A stretch of DNA of 64,000 nucleotides, from positions 348,501 to 412,500 of the forward strand of contig JAGKQI010000092.1 of assembly GCA_018806915.1 (NCBI GenBank). The letters are read 5' to 3'. The notes beneath the pieces are model-generated. The model was not told where the DNA came from, did no database searches, and was given only the letters and a program-made list of their open reading frames with translations. A program made the position numbers and the translations under genes. Positions 23,501 to 35,500 of this stretch are shown here, one piece after another (within the stretch, counting starts at the first letter, position 1; each line of letters begins with the position of its first letter). The DNA comes from Phytophthora colocasiae (lineage: Eukaryota; Oomycota; Peronosporomycetes; Peronosporales; Peronosporaceae).

Positions 23501-26500
23501 GTGGCTCAGGTGGTGGACGCCGTGTCTGAGGCCGCGTCTGAGGCCGAGGTGGCAGCAGCCGCTGATGCTCTGGTGAGTGCGGTGGACTCTGGTGCGCGTG
23601 CGATGGCCGAGCGGAAGAACGGCGTTGGCGAGCCGAGTGTGGCGGTGGAAGAGGAGGAGTCCGTGGCACCGGTGGCAATGAGCGAGCAGCCGGAACCGTC
23701 GTCTCCAGTTGAGGACGCCAGTGCTGTTGAGGTTGCCGCTGCCAGCGTGGCTGTCGTGGCCGCACTTGCCGAGACAGTGGACGCCGTGGAGGCCGAGTCG
23801 GAGTACGCGGACGAGGAGTTCGGAGAGGAGGCGGGCACGGAGTCTGTTCCGGAGGTGGTCGCTGAGGTGGTTGCTGAGGAACCGATCGAAGTGGCAGCGA
23901 CCGTGGCTCAGGTGGTGGACGCCGTGTCTGAGGCCGCGTCTGAGGCCGAGGTGGCAGCAGCCGCTGATGCTCTGGTGAGTGCGGTGGAATCTGGTGCGCG
24001 TGCGATGGCGGAGGAGGAACAGGCCGTTGGCGAGCCGAGTGTGGCGGTGGAAGAGGAGGAGTCCGTGGCACCGGTGGCAATGAGCGAGCAGCCGGAACCG
24101 TCGTCTCCAGTTGAGGACGCCAGTGCTGTTGAGGTTGCCGCTGCCAGCGTGGCTGTCGTGGCCGCACTTGCCGAGACAGTGGACGCCGTGGAGGCCGAGT
24201 CGGAGTACGCGGACGAGGAGTTCGAGAGGAGGCGGGCACGGAGTCTGTTCCGGAGGTGGTCGCTGAGGTGGTTGCTGAGGAACCGATCGAAGTGGCAGCG
24301 ACCGTGGCTCAGGTGGTGGACGCCGTGTCTGAGGCCGCGTCTGAGGCCGAGGTGGCAGCAGCCGCTGATGCTCTGGTGAGTGCGGTGGAATCTGGTGCGC
24401 GTGCGATGGCGGAGGAGGAACAGGCCGTTGGCGAGCCGAGTGTGGCGGTGGAAGAGGAGGAGTCCGTGGCACCGGTGGCAATGAGCGAGCAGCCGGAACC
24501 GTCGTCTCCAGTTGAGGACGCCAGTGCTGTTGAGGTTGCCGCTGCCAGCGTGGCTGTCGTGGCCGCACTTGCCGAGACAGTGGACGCCGTGGAGGCCGAG
24601 TCGGAGTACGCGGACGAGGAGTTCGGAGAGGAGGCGGGCACGGAGTCTGTTCCGGAGGTGGTCGCTGAGGTGGTTGCTGAGGAACCGATCGAAGTGGCAG
24701 CGACCGTGGCTCAGGTGGTGGACGCCGTGTCTGAGGCCGCGTCTGAGGCCGAGGTGGCAGCAGCCGCTGATGCTCTGGTGAGTGCGGTGGAATCTGGTGC
24801 GCGTGCGATGGCGGAGGAGGAACAGGCCGTTGGCGAGCCGAGTGTGGCGGTGGAAGAGGAGGAGTCCGTGGCACCGGTGGCAATGAGCGAGCAGCCGGAA
24901 CCGTCGTCTCCAGTTGAGGACGCCAGTGCTGTTGAGGTTGCCGCTGCCAGCGTGGCTGTCGTGGCCGCACTTGCCGAGACAGTGGACGCCGTGGAGGCCG
25001 AGTCGGAGTACGCGGACGAGGAGTTCGGAGAGGAGGCGGGCACGGAGTCTGTTCCGGAGGTGGTCGCTGAGGTGGTTGCTGAGGAACCGATCGAAGTGGC
25101 AGCGACCGTGGCTCAGGTGGTGGACGCCGTGTCTGAGGCCGCGTCTGAGGCCGAGGTGGCAGCAGCCGCTGATGCTCTGGTGAGTGCGGTGGAATCTGGT
25201 GCGCGTGCGATGGCGGAGGAGGAACAGGCCGTTGGCGAGCCGAGTGTGGCGGTGGAAGAGGAGGAGTCCGTGGCACCGGTGGCAATGAGCGAGCAGCCGG
25301 AACCGTCGTCTCCAGTTGAGGACGCCAGTGCTGTTGAGGTTGCCGCTGCCAGCGTGGCTGTCGTGGCCGCACTTGCCGAGACAGTGGACGCCGTGGAGGC
25401 CGAGTCGGAGTACGCGGACGAGGAGTTCGGAGAGGAGGCGGGCACGGAGTCTGTTCCGGAGGTGGTCGCTGAGGTGGTTGCTGAGGAACCGATCGAAGTG
25501 GCAGCGACCGTGGCTCAGGTGGTGGACGCCGTGTCTGAGGCCGCGTCTGAGGCCGAGGTGGCAGCAGCCGCTGATGCTCTGGTGAGTGCGGTGGAATCTG
25601 GTGCGCGTGCGATGGCGGAGGAGGAACAGGCCGTTGGCGAGCCGAGTGTGGCGGTGGAAGAGGAGGAGTCCGTGGCACCGGTGGCAATGAGCGAGCAGCC
25701 GGAACCGTCGTCTCCAGTTGAGGACGCCAGTGCTGTTGAGGTTGCCGCTGCCAGCGTGGCTGTCGTGGCCGCACTTGCCGAGACAGTGGACGCCGTGGAG
25801 GCCGAGTCGGAGTACGCGGACGAGGAGTTCGGAGAGGAGGCGGGCACGGAGTCTGTTCCGGAGGTGGTCGCTGAGGTGGTTGCTGAGGAACCGATCGAAG
25901 TGGCAGCGACCGTGGCTCAGGTGGTGGACGCCGTGTCTGAGGCCGCGTCTGAGGCCGAGGTGGCAGCAGCCGCTGATGCTCTGGTGAGTGCGGTGGAATC
26001 TGGTGCGCGTGCGATGGCGGAGGAGGAACAGGCCGTTGGCGAGCCGAGTGTGGCGGTGGAAGAGGAGGAGTCCGTGGCACCGGTGGCAATGAGCGAGCAG
26101 CCGGAACCGTCGTCTCCAGTTGAGGACGCCAGTGCTGTTGAGGTTGCCGCTGCCAGCGTGGCTGTCGTGGCCGCACTTGCCGAGACAGTGGACGCCGTGG
26201 AGGCCGAGTCGGAGTACGCGGACGAGGAGTTCGGAGAGGAGGCGGGCACGGAGTCTGTTCCGGAGGTGGTCGCTGAGGTGGTTGCTGAGGAACCGATCGA
26301 AGTGGCAGCGACCGTGGCTCAGGTGGTGGACGCCGTGTCTGAGGCCGCGTCTGAGGCCGAGGTGGCAGCAGCCGCTGATGCTCTGGTGAGTGCGGTGGAA
26401 TCTGGTGCGCGTGCGATGGCGGAGGAGGAACAGGCCGTTGGCGAGCCGAGTGTGGCGGTGGAAGAGGAGGAGTCCGTGGCACCGGTGGCAATGAGCGAGC

Positions 26501-29500
26501 AGCCGGAACCGTCGTCTCCAGTTGAGGACGCCAGTGCTGTTGAGGTTGCCGCTGCCAGCGTGGCTGTCGTGGCCGCACTTGCCGAGACAGTGGACGCCGT
26601 GGAGGCCGAGTCGGAGTACGCGGACGAGGAGTTCGGAAGGAGGCGGGCACGGAGTCTGTTCCGGAGGTGGTCGCTGAGGTGGTTGCTGAGGAACCGATCG
26701 AAGTGGCAGCGACCGTGGCTCAGGTGGTGGACGCCGTGTCTGAGGCCGCGTCTGAGGCCGAGGTGGCAGCAGCCGCTGATGCTCTGGTGAGTGCGGTGGA
26801 ATCTGGTGCGCGTGCGATGGCGGAGGAGGAACAGGCCGTTGGCGAGCCGAGTGTGGCGGTGGAAGAGGAGGAGTCCGTGGCACCGGTGGCAATGAGCGAG
26901 CAGCCGGAACCGTCGTCTCCAGTTGAGGACGCCAGTGCTGTTGAGGTTGCCGCTGCCAGCGTGGCTGTCGTGGCCGCACTTGCCGAGACAGTGGACGCCG
27001 TGGAGGCCGAGTCGGAGTACGCGGACGAGGAGTTCGGAGAGGAGGCGGGCACGGAGTCTGTTCCGGAGGTGGTCGCTGAGGTGGTTGCTGAGGAACCGAT
27101 CGAAGTGGCAGCGACCGTGGCTCAGGTGGTGGACGCCGTGTCTGAGGCCGCGTCTGAGGCCGAGGTGGCAGCAGCCGCTGATGCTCTGGTGAGTGCGGTG
27201 GAATCTGGTGCGCGTGCGATGGCGGAGGAGGAACAGGCCGTTGGCGAGCCGAGTGTGGCGGTGGAAGAGGAGGAGTCCGTGGCACCGGTGGCAATGAGCG
27301 AGCAGCCGGAACCGTCGTCTCCAGTTGAGGACGCCAGTGCTGTTGAGGTTGCCGCTGCCAGCGTGGCTGTCGTGGCCGCACTTGCCGAGACAGTGGACGC
27401 CGTGGAGGCCGAGTCGGAGTACGCGGACGAGGAGTTCGGAGAGGAGGCGGGCACGGAGTCTGTTCCGGAGGTGGTCGCTGAGGTGGTTGCTGAGGAACCG
27501 ATCGAAGTGGCAGCGACCGTGGCTCAGGTGGTGGACGCCGTGTCTGAGGCCGCGTCTGAGGCCGAGGTGGCAGCAGCCGCTGATGCTCTGGTGAGTGCGG
27601 TGGAATCTGGTGCGCGTGCGATGGCGGAGGAGGAACAGGCCGTTGGCGAGCCGAGTGTGGCGGTGGAAGAGGAGGAGTCCGTGGCACCGGTGGCAATGAG
27701 CGAGCAGCCGGAACCGTCGTCTCCAGTTGAGGACGCCAGTGCTGTTGAGGTTGCCGCTGCCAGCGTGGCTGTCGTGGCCGCACTTGCCGAGACAGTGGAC
27801 GCCGTGGAGGCCGAGTCGGAGTACGCGGACGAGGAGTTCGGAGAGGAGGCGGGCACGGAGTCTGTTCCGGAGGTGGTCGCTGAGGTGGTTGCTGAGGAAC
27901 CGATCGAAGTGGCAGCGACCGTGGCTCAGGTGGTGGACGCCGTGTCTGAGGCCGCGTCTGAGGCCGAGGTGGCAGCAGCCGCTGATGCTCTGGTGAGTGC
28001 GGTGGAATCTGGTGCGCGTGCGATGGCGGAGGAGGAACAGGCCGTTGGCGAGCCGAGTGTGGCGGTGGAAGAGGAGGAGTCCGTGGCACCGGTGGCAATG
28101 AGCGAGCAGCCGGAACCGTCGTCTCCAGTTGAGGACGCCAGTGCTGTTGAGGTTGCCGCTGCCAGCGTGGCTGTCGTGGCCGCACTTGCCGAGACAGTGG
28201 ACGCCGTGGAGGCCGAGTCGGAGTACGCGGACGAGGAGTTCGGAGAGGAGGCGGGCACGGAGTCTGTTCCGGAGGTGGTCGCTGAGGTGGTTGCTGAGGA
28301 ACCGATCGAAGTGGCAGCGACCGTGGCTCAGGTGGTGGACGCCGTGTCTGAGGCCGCGTCTGAGGCCGAGGTGGCAGCAGCCGCTGATGCTCTGGTGAGT
28401 GCGGTGGAATCTGGTGCGCGTGCGATGGCGGAGGAGGAACAGGCCGTTGGCGAGCCGAGTGTGGCGGTGGAAGAGGAGGAGTCCGTGGCACCGGTGGCAA
28501 TGAGCGAGCAGCCGGAACCGTCGTCTCCAGTTGAGGACGCCAGTGCTGTTGAGGTTGCCGCTGCCAGCGTGGCTGTCGTGGCCGCACTTGCCGAGACAGT
28601 GGACGCCGTGGAGGCCGAGTCGGAGTACGCGGACGAGGAGTTCGGAGAGGAGGCGGGCACGGAGTCTGTTCCGGAGGTGGTCGCTGAGGTGGTTGCTGAG
28701 GAACCGATCGAAGTGGCAGCGACCGTGGCTCAGGTGGTGGACGCCGTGTCTGAGAGCCGCGTCTGAGGCCGAGGTGGCAGCAGCCGCTGATGCTCTGGTG
28801 AGTGCGGTGGAATCTGGTGCGCGTGCGATGGCGGAGGAGGAACAGGCCGTTGGCGAGCCGAGTGTGGCGGTGGAAGAGGAGGAGTCCGTGGCACCGGTGG
28901 CAATGAGCGAGCAGCCGGAACCGTCGTCTCCAGTTGAGGACGCCAGTGCTGTTGAGGTTGCCGCTGCCAGCGTGGCTGTCGTGGCCGCACTTGCCGAGAC
29001 AGTGGACGCCGTGGAGGCCGAGTCGGAGTACGCGGACGAGGAGTTCGGAGAGGAGGCGGGCACGGAGTCTGTTCCGGAGGTGGTCGCTGAGGTGGTTGCT
29101 GAGGAACCGATCGAAGTGGCAGCGACCGTGGCTCAGGTGGTGGACGCCGTGTCTGAGGCCGCGTCTGAGGCCGAGGTGGCAGCAGCCGCTGATGCTCTGG
29201 TGAGTGCGGTGGAATCTGGTGCGCGTGCGATGGCGGAGGAGGAACAGGCCGTTGGCGAGCCGAGTGTGGCGGTGGAAGAGGAGGAGTCCGTGGCACCGGT
29301 GGCAATGAGCGAGCAGCCGGAACCGTCGTCTCCAGTTGAGGACGCCAGTGCTGTTGAGGTTGCCGCTGCCAGCGTGGCTGTCGTGGCCGCACTTGCCGAG
29401 ACAGTGGACGCCGTGGAGGCCGAGTCGGAGTACGCGGACGAGGAGTTCGGAGAGGAGGCGGGCACGGAGTCTGTTCCGGAGGTGGTCGCTGAGGTGGTTG

Positions 29501-32500
29501 CTGAGGAACCGATCGAAGTGGCAGCGACCGTGGCTCAGGTGGTGGACGCCGTGTCTGAGGCCGCGTCTGAGGCCGAGGTGGCAGCAGCCGCTGATGCTCT
29601 GGTGAGTGCGGTGGAATCTGGTGCGCGTGCGATGGCGGAGGAGGAACAGGCCGTTGGCGAGCCGAGTGTGGCGGTGGAAGAGGAGGAGTCCGTGGCACCG
29701 GTGGCAATGAGCGAGCAGCCGGAACCGTCGTCTCAGTTGAGGACGCCAGTGCTGTTGAGGTTGCCGCTGCCAGCGTGGCTGTCGTGGCCGCACTTGCCGA
29801 GACAGTGGACGCCGTGGAGGCCGAGTCGGAGTACGCGGACGAGGAGTTCGGAAGGAGGCGGGCACGGAGTCTGTTCCGGAGGTGGTCGCTGAGGTGGTTG
29901 CTGAGGAACCGATCGAAGTGGCAGCGACCGTGGCTCAGGTGGTGGACGCCGTGTCTGAGGCCGCGTCTGAGGCCGAGGTGGCAGCAGCCGCTGATGCTCT
30001 GGTGAGTGCGGTGGAATCTGGTGCGCGTGCGATGGCGGAGGAGGAACAGGCCGTTGGCGAGCCGAGTGTGGCGGTGGAAGAGGAGGAGTCCGTGGCACCG
30101 GTGGCAATGAGCGAGCAGCCGGAACCGTCGTCTCCAGTTGAGGACGCCAGTGCTGTTGAGGTTGCCGCTGCCAGCGTGGCTGTCGTGGCCGCACTTGCCG
30201 AGACAGTGGACGCCGTGGAGGCCGAGTCGGAGTACGCGGACGAGGAGTTCGGAGAGGAGGCGGGCACGGAGTCTGTTCCGGAGGTGGTCGCTGAGGTGGT
30301 TGCTGAGGAACCGATCGAAGTGGCAGCGACCGTGGCTCAGGTGGTGGACGCCGTGTCTGAGGCCGCGTCTGAGGCCGAGGTGGCAGCAGCCGCTGATGCT
30401 CTGGTGAGTGCGGTGAAATCTGGTGCGCGTGCGATGGCGGAGGAGGAACAGGCCGTTGGCGAGCCGAGTGTGGCGGTGGAAGAGGAGGAGTCCGTGGCAC
30501 CGGTGGCAATGAGCGAGCAGCCGGAACCGTCGTCTCCAGTTGAGGACGCCAGTGCTGTTGAGGTTGCCGCTGCCAGCGTGGCTGTCGTGGCCGCACTTGC
30601 CGAGACAGTGGACGCCGTGGAGGCCGAGTCGGAGTACGCGGACGAGGAGTTCGGAGAGGAGGCGGGCACGGAGTCTGTTCCGGAGTTGGTCGCTGAGGTG
30701 GTTGCTGAGGAACCGATCGAAGTGGCAGCGACCGTGGCTCAGGTGGTGGACGCCGTGTCTGAGGCCGCGTCTGAGGCCGAGGTGGCAGCAGCCGCTGATG
30801 CTCTGGTGAGTGCGGTGGAATCTGGTGCGCGTGCGATGGCGGAGGAGGAACAGGCCGTTGGCGAGCCGAGTGTGGCGGTGGAAGAGGAGGAGTCCGTGGC
30901 ACCGGTGGCAATGAGCGAGCAGCCGGAACCGTCGTCTCCAGTTGAGGACGCCAGTGCTGTTGAGGTTGCCGCTGCCAGCGTGGCTGTCGTGGCCGCACTT
31001 GCCGAGACAGTGGACGTCGTGGAGGCCGAGTCGGAGTACGCGGACGAGGAGTTCGGAGAGGAGGCGGGCACGGAGTCTGTTCCGGAGGTGGTCGCTGAGG
31101 TGGTTGCTGAGGAACCGATCGAAGTGGCAGCGACTGTGGCTCAGGTGGTGGACGCCGTGTCTGAGGCCGCGTCTGAGGCCGAGGTGGCAGCAGCCGCTGA
31201 TGCTCTGGTGAGTGCGGTGGAATCTGGTGCGCGTGCGATGGCGGAGGAGGAACAGGCCGTTGGCGAGCCGAGTGTGGCGGTGGAAGAGGAGGAGTCCGTG
31301 GCACCGGTGGCAATGAGCGAGCAGCCGGAACCGTCGTCTCCAGTTGAGGACGCCAGTGCTGTTGAGGTTGCCGCTGCCAGCGTGGCTGTCGTGGCCGCAC
31401 TTGCCGAGACAGTGGACGCCGTGGAGGCCGAGTCGGAGTACGCGGACGAGGAGTTCGAGAGGAGGCGGGCACGGAGTCTGTTCCGGAGGTGGTCGCTGAG
31501 GTGGTTGCTGAGGAACCGATCGAAGTGGCAGCGACCGTGGCTCAGGTGGTGGACGCCGTGTCTGAGGCCGCGTCTGAGGCCGAGGTGGCAGCAGCCGCTG
31601 ATGCTCTGGTGAGTGCGGTGGAATCTGGTGCGCGTGCGATGGCGGAGGAGGAACAGGCCGTTGGCGAGCCGAGTGTGGCGGTGGAAGAGGAGGAGTCCGT
31701 GGCACCGGTGGCAATGAGCGAGCAGCCGGAACCGTCGTCTCCAGTTGAGGACGCCAGTGCTGTTGAGGTTGCCGCTGCCAGCGTGGCTGTCGTGGCCGCA
31801 CTTGCCGAGACAGTGGACGCCGTGGAGGCCGAGTCGGAGTACGCGGACGAGGAGTTCGGAGAGGAGGCGGGCACGGAGTCTGTTCCGGAGGTGGTCGCTG
31901 AGGTGGTTGCTGAGGAACCGATCGAAGTGGCAGCGACCGTGGCTCAGGTGGTGGACGCCGTGTCTGAGGCCGCGTCTGAGGCCGAGGTGGCAGCAGCCGC
32001 TGATGCTCTGGTGAGTGCGGTGGAATCTGGTGCGCGTGCGATGGCGGAGGAGGAACAGGCCGTTGGCGAGCCGAGTGTGGCGGTGGAAGAGGAGGAGTCC
32101 GTGGCACCGGTGGCAATGAGCGAGCAGCCGGAACCGTCGTCTCCAGTTGAGGACGCCAGTGCTGTTGAGGTTGCCGCTGCCAGCGTGGCTGTCGTGGCCG
32201 CACTTGCCGAGACAGTGGACGCCGTGGAGGCCGAGTCGGAGTACGCGGACGAGGAGTTCGGAGAGGAGGCGGGCACGGAGTCTGTTCCGGAGGTGGTCGC
32301 TGAGGTGGTTGCTGAGGAACCGATCGAAGTGGCAGCGACCGTGGCTCAGGTGGTGGACGCCGTGTCTGAGGCCGCGTCTGAGGCCGAGGTGGCAGCAGCC
32401 GCTGATGCTCTGGTGAGTGCGGTGGAATCTGGTGCGCGTGCGATGGCGGAGGAGGAACAGGCCGTTGGCGAGCCGAGTGTGGCGGTGGAAGAGGAGGAGT

Positions 32501-35500
32501 CCGTGGCACCGGTGGCAATGAGCGAGCAGCCGGAACCGTCGTCTCCAGTTGAGGACGCCAGTGCTGTTGAGGTTGCCGCTGCCAGCGTGGCTGTCGTGGC
32601 CGCACTTGCCGAGACAGTGGACGCCGTGGAGGCCGAGTCGGAGTACGCGGACGAGGAGTTCGGAGAGGAGGCGGGCACGGAGTCTGTTCCGGAGGTGGTC
32701 GCTGAGGTGGTTGCTGAGGAACCGATCGAAGTGGCAGCGACCGTGGCTCAGGTGGTGGACGCCGTGTCTGAGGCCGCGTCTGAGGCCGAGGTGGCAGCAG
32801 CCGCTGATGCTCTGGTGAGTGCGGTGGAATCTGGTGCGCGTGCGATGGCGGAGGAGGAACAGGCCGTTGGCGAGCCGAGTGTGGCGGTGGAAGAGGAGGA
32901 GTCCGTGGCACCGGTGGCAATGAGCGAGCAGCCGGAACCGTCGTCTCCAGTTGAGGACGCCAGTGCTGTTGAGGTTGCCGCTGCCAGCGTGGCTGTCGTG
33001 GCCGCACTTGCCGAGACAGTGGACGCCGTGGAGGCCGAGTCGGAGTACGCGGACGAGGAGTTCGGAGAGGAGGCGGGCACGGAGTCTGTTCCGGAGGTGG
33101 TCGCTGAGGTGGTTGCTGAGGAACCGATCGAAGTGGCAGCGACCGTGGCTCAGGTGGTGGACGCCGTGTCTGAGGCCGCGTCTGAGGCCGAGGTGGCAGC
33201 AGCCGCTGATGCTCTGGTGAGTGCGGTGGAATCTGGTGCGCGTGCGATGGCGGAGAAGGAACAGGCCGTTGGCGAGCCGAGTGTGGCGGTGGAAGAGGAG
33301 GAGTCCGTGGCACCGGTGGCAATGAGCGAGCAGCCGGAACCGTCGTCTCCAGTTGAGGACGCCAGTGCTGTTGAGGTTGCCGCTGCCAGCGTGGCTGTCG
33401 TGGCCGCACTTGCCGAGACAGTGGACGCCGTGGAGGCCGAGTCGGAGTACGCGGACGAGGAGTTCGGAGAGGAGGCGGGCACGGAGTCTGTTCCGGAGGT
33501 GGTCGCTGAGGTGGTTGCTGAGGAACCGATCGAAGTGGCAGCGACCGTGGCTCAGGTGGTGGACGCCGTGTCTGAGGCCGCGTCTGAGGCCGAGGTGGCA
33601 GCAGCCGCTGATGCTCTGGTGAGTGCGGTGGAATCTGGTGCGCGTGCGATGGCGGAGGAGGAACAGGCCGTTGGCGAGCCGAGTGTGGCGGTGGAAGAGG
33701 AGGAGTCCGTGGCACCGGTGGCAATGAGCGAGCAGCCGGAACCGTCGTCTCCAGTTGAGGACGCCAGTGCTGTTGAGGTTGCCGCTGCCAGCGTGGCTGT
33801 CGTGGCCGCACTTGCCGAGACAGTGGACGCCGTGGAGGCCGAGTCGGAGTACGCGGACGAGGAGTTCGGAGAGGAGGCGGGCACGGAGTCTGTTCCGGAG
33901 GTGGTCGCTGAGGTGGTTGCTGAGGAACCGATCGAAGTGGCAGCGACCGTGGCTCAGGTGGTGGACGCCGTGTCTGAGGCCGCGTCTGAGGCCGAGGTGG
34001 CAGCAGCCGCTGATGCTCTGGTGAGTGCGGTGGAATCTGGTGCGCGTGCGATGGCGGAGGAGGAACAGGCCGTTGGCGAGCCGAGTGTGGCGGTGGAAGA
34101 GGAGGAGTCCGTGGCACCGGTGGCAATGAGCGAGCAGCCGGAACCGTCGTCTCCAGTTGAGGACGCCAGTGCTGTTGAGGTTGCCGCTGCCAGCGTGGCT
34201 GTCGTGGCCGCACTTGCCGAGACAGTGGACGCCGTGGAGGCCGAGTCGGAGTACGCGGACGAGGAGTTCAGAGAGGAGGCGGGCACGGAGTCTGTTCCGG
34301 AGGTGGTCGCTGAGGTGGTTGCTGAGGAACCGATCGAAGTGGCAGCGACCGTGGCTCAGGTGGTGGACGCCGTGTCTGAGGCCGCGTCTGAGGCCGAGGT
34401 GGCAGCAGCCGCTGATGCTCTGGTGAGTGCGGTGGAATCTGGTGCGCGTGCGATGGCGGAGGAGGAACAGGCCGTTGGCGAGCCGAGTGTGGCGGTGGAA
34501 GAGGAGGAGTCCGTGGCACCGGTGGCAATGAGCGAGCAGCCGGAACCGTCGTCTCCAGTTGAGGACGCCAGTGCTGTTGAGGTTGCCGCTGCCAGCGTGG
34601 CTGTCGTGGCCGCACTTGCCGAGACAGTGGACGCCGTGGAGGCCGAGTCGGAGTACGCGGACGAGGAGTTCGGAGAGGAGGCGGGCACGGAGTCTGTTCC
34701 GGAGGTGGTCGCTGAGGTGGTTGCTGAGGAACCGATCGAAGTGGCAGCGACCGTGGCTCAGGTGGTGGACGCCGTGTCTGAGGCCGCGTCTGAGGCCGAG
34801 GTGGCAGCAGCCGCTGATGCTCTGGTGAGTGCGGTGGAATCTGGTGCGCGTGCGATGGCAGAGGAGGAACAGGTCGTTGGCGAGCCGAGTGTGGCGGTGG
34901 AAGAGGAGGAGTCCGTGGCACCGGTGGCAATGAGGGAGCAACCGGAGGCGACGTCGGAGACCACGATGGCCGACGAGGAGCAAAGGGAGATGGCAGACAC
35001 TGTTGACGCTGCAAACACTACAGACGTGGTCGAGGTGACGGCTGCTGCTGAGGCGCTCGTGTCGGCGGTCGAGTCGGCAGTCGAGTCCGCCGTGGAGGCT
35101 GCTGTGGAGGAGGACGTTGCTTCTGTGGTCGAAGAGGAAGCCGCTGTCGAAGTGACGGTCGAACCGGAGGCGACGTCGGAGACCACGATGGCCGACGAGG
35201 AGCAAAGGGAGACTGCAGACACGTCAGACGTGGTCGAGGTGATGGTTGCTGCTGCGGCGCTCGTGTCGGCGGTTGAGTCGGCAGTCGAGTCCGCCGTGGA
35301 GGCTGCTGTGGAGGAGGACGTTGCTGCTGGGGTCGAAGAGGAAGCCGCTGTCGAAGTGACGGTCGAACCGGAGGCGACGTCGGAGACCACGATGGCCGGC
35401 GAGGAGCAAAGCGAGACTACAGACAATGCAGACACAATAGACGTGGTCGAGGTGACGGCTGCTGCCGAGGCGCTCGTGTCGGTGGTCGAGGCCGCCGAGG

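Noticed and set aside
9690..34828. Recurring 89-codon plus-strand ORFs, one per 402-bp unit
   Set aside because: They are the second frame of the same repeat unit (Arg/Trp/Leu-rich) and always end at the same TGA; not independent genes.
9767..34941. CRISPR array or satellite DNA
   Set aside because: The repeat is 402 bp without spacers and keeps one protein frame; the genome is eukaryotic. A coding tandem repeat explains it better than a satellite.
12648..35205. Very long minus-strand ORFs (over 1,000 to about 2,100 codons) across array 1
   Set aside because: Two antisense frames lack stops because GAG/GCC/GTG-rich codons read CTC/GGC/CAC on the other strand and 402 is a multiple of three. 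They switch sense-unrelated frames at each indel and yield Arg/Pro/His- or Leu/His/Arg-rich nonsense.
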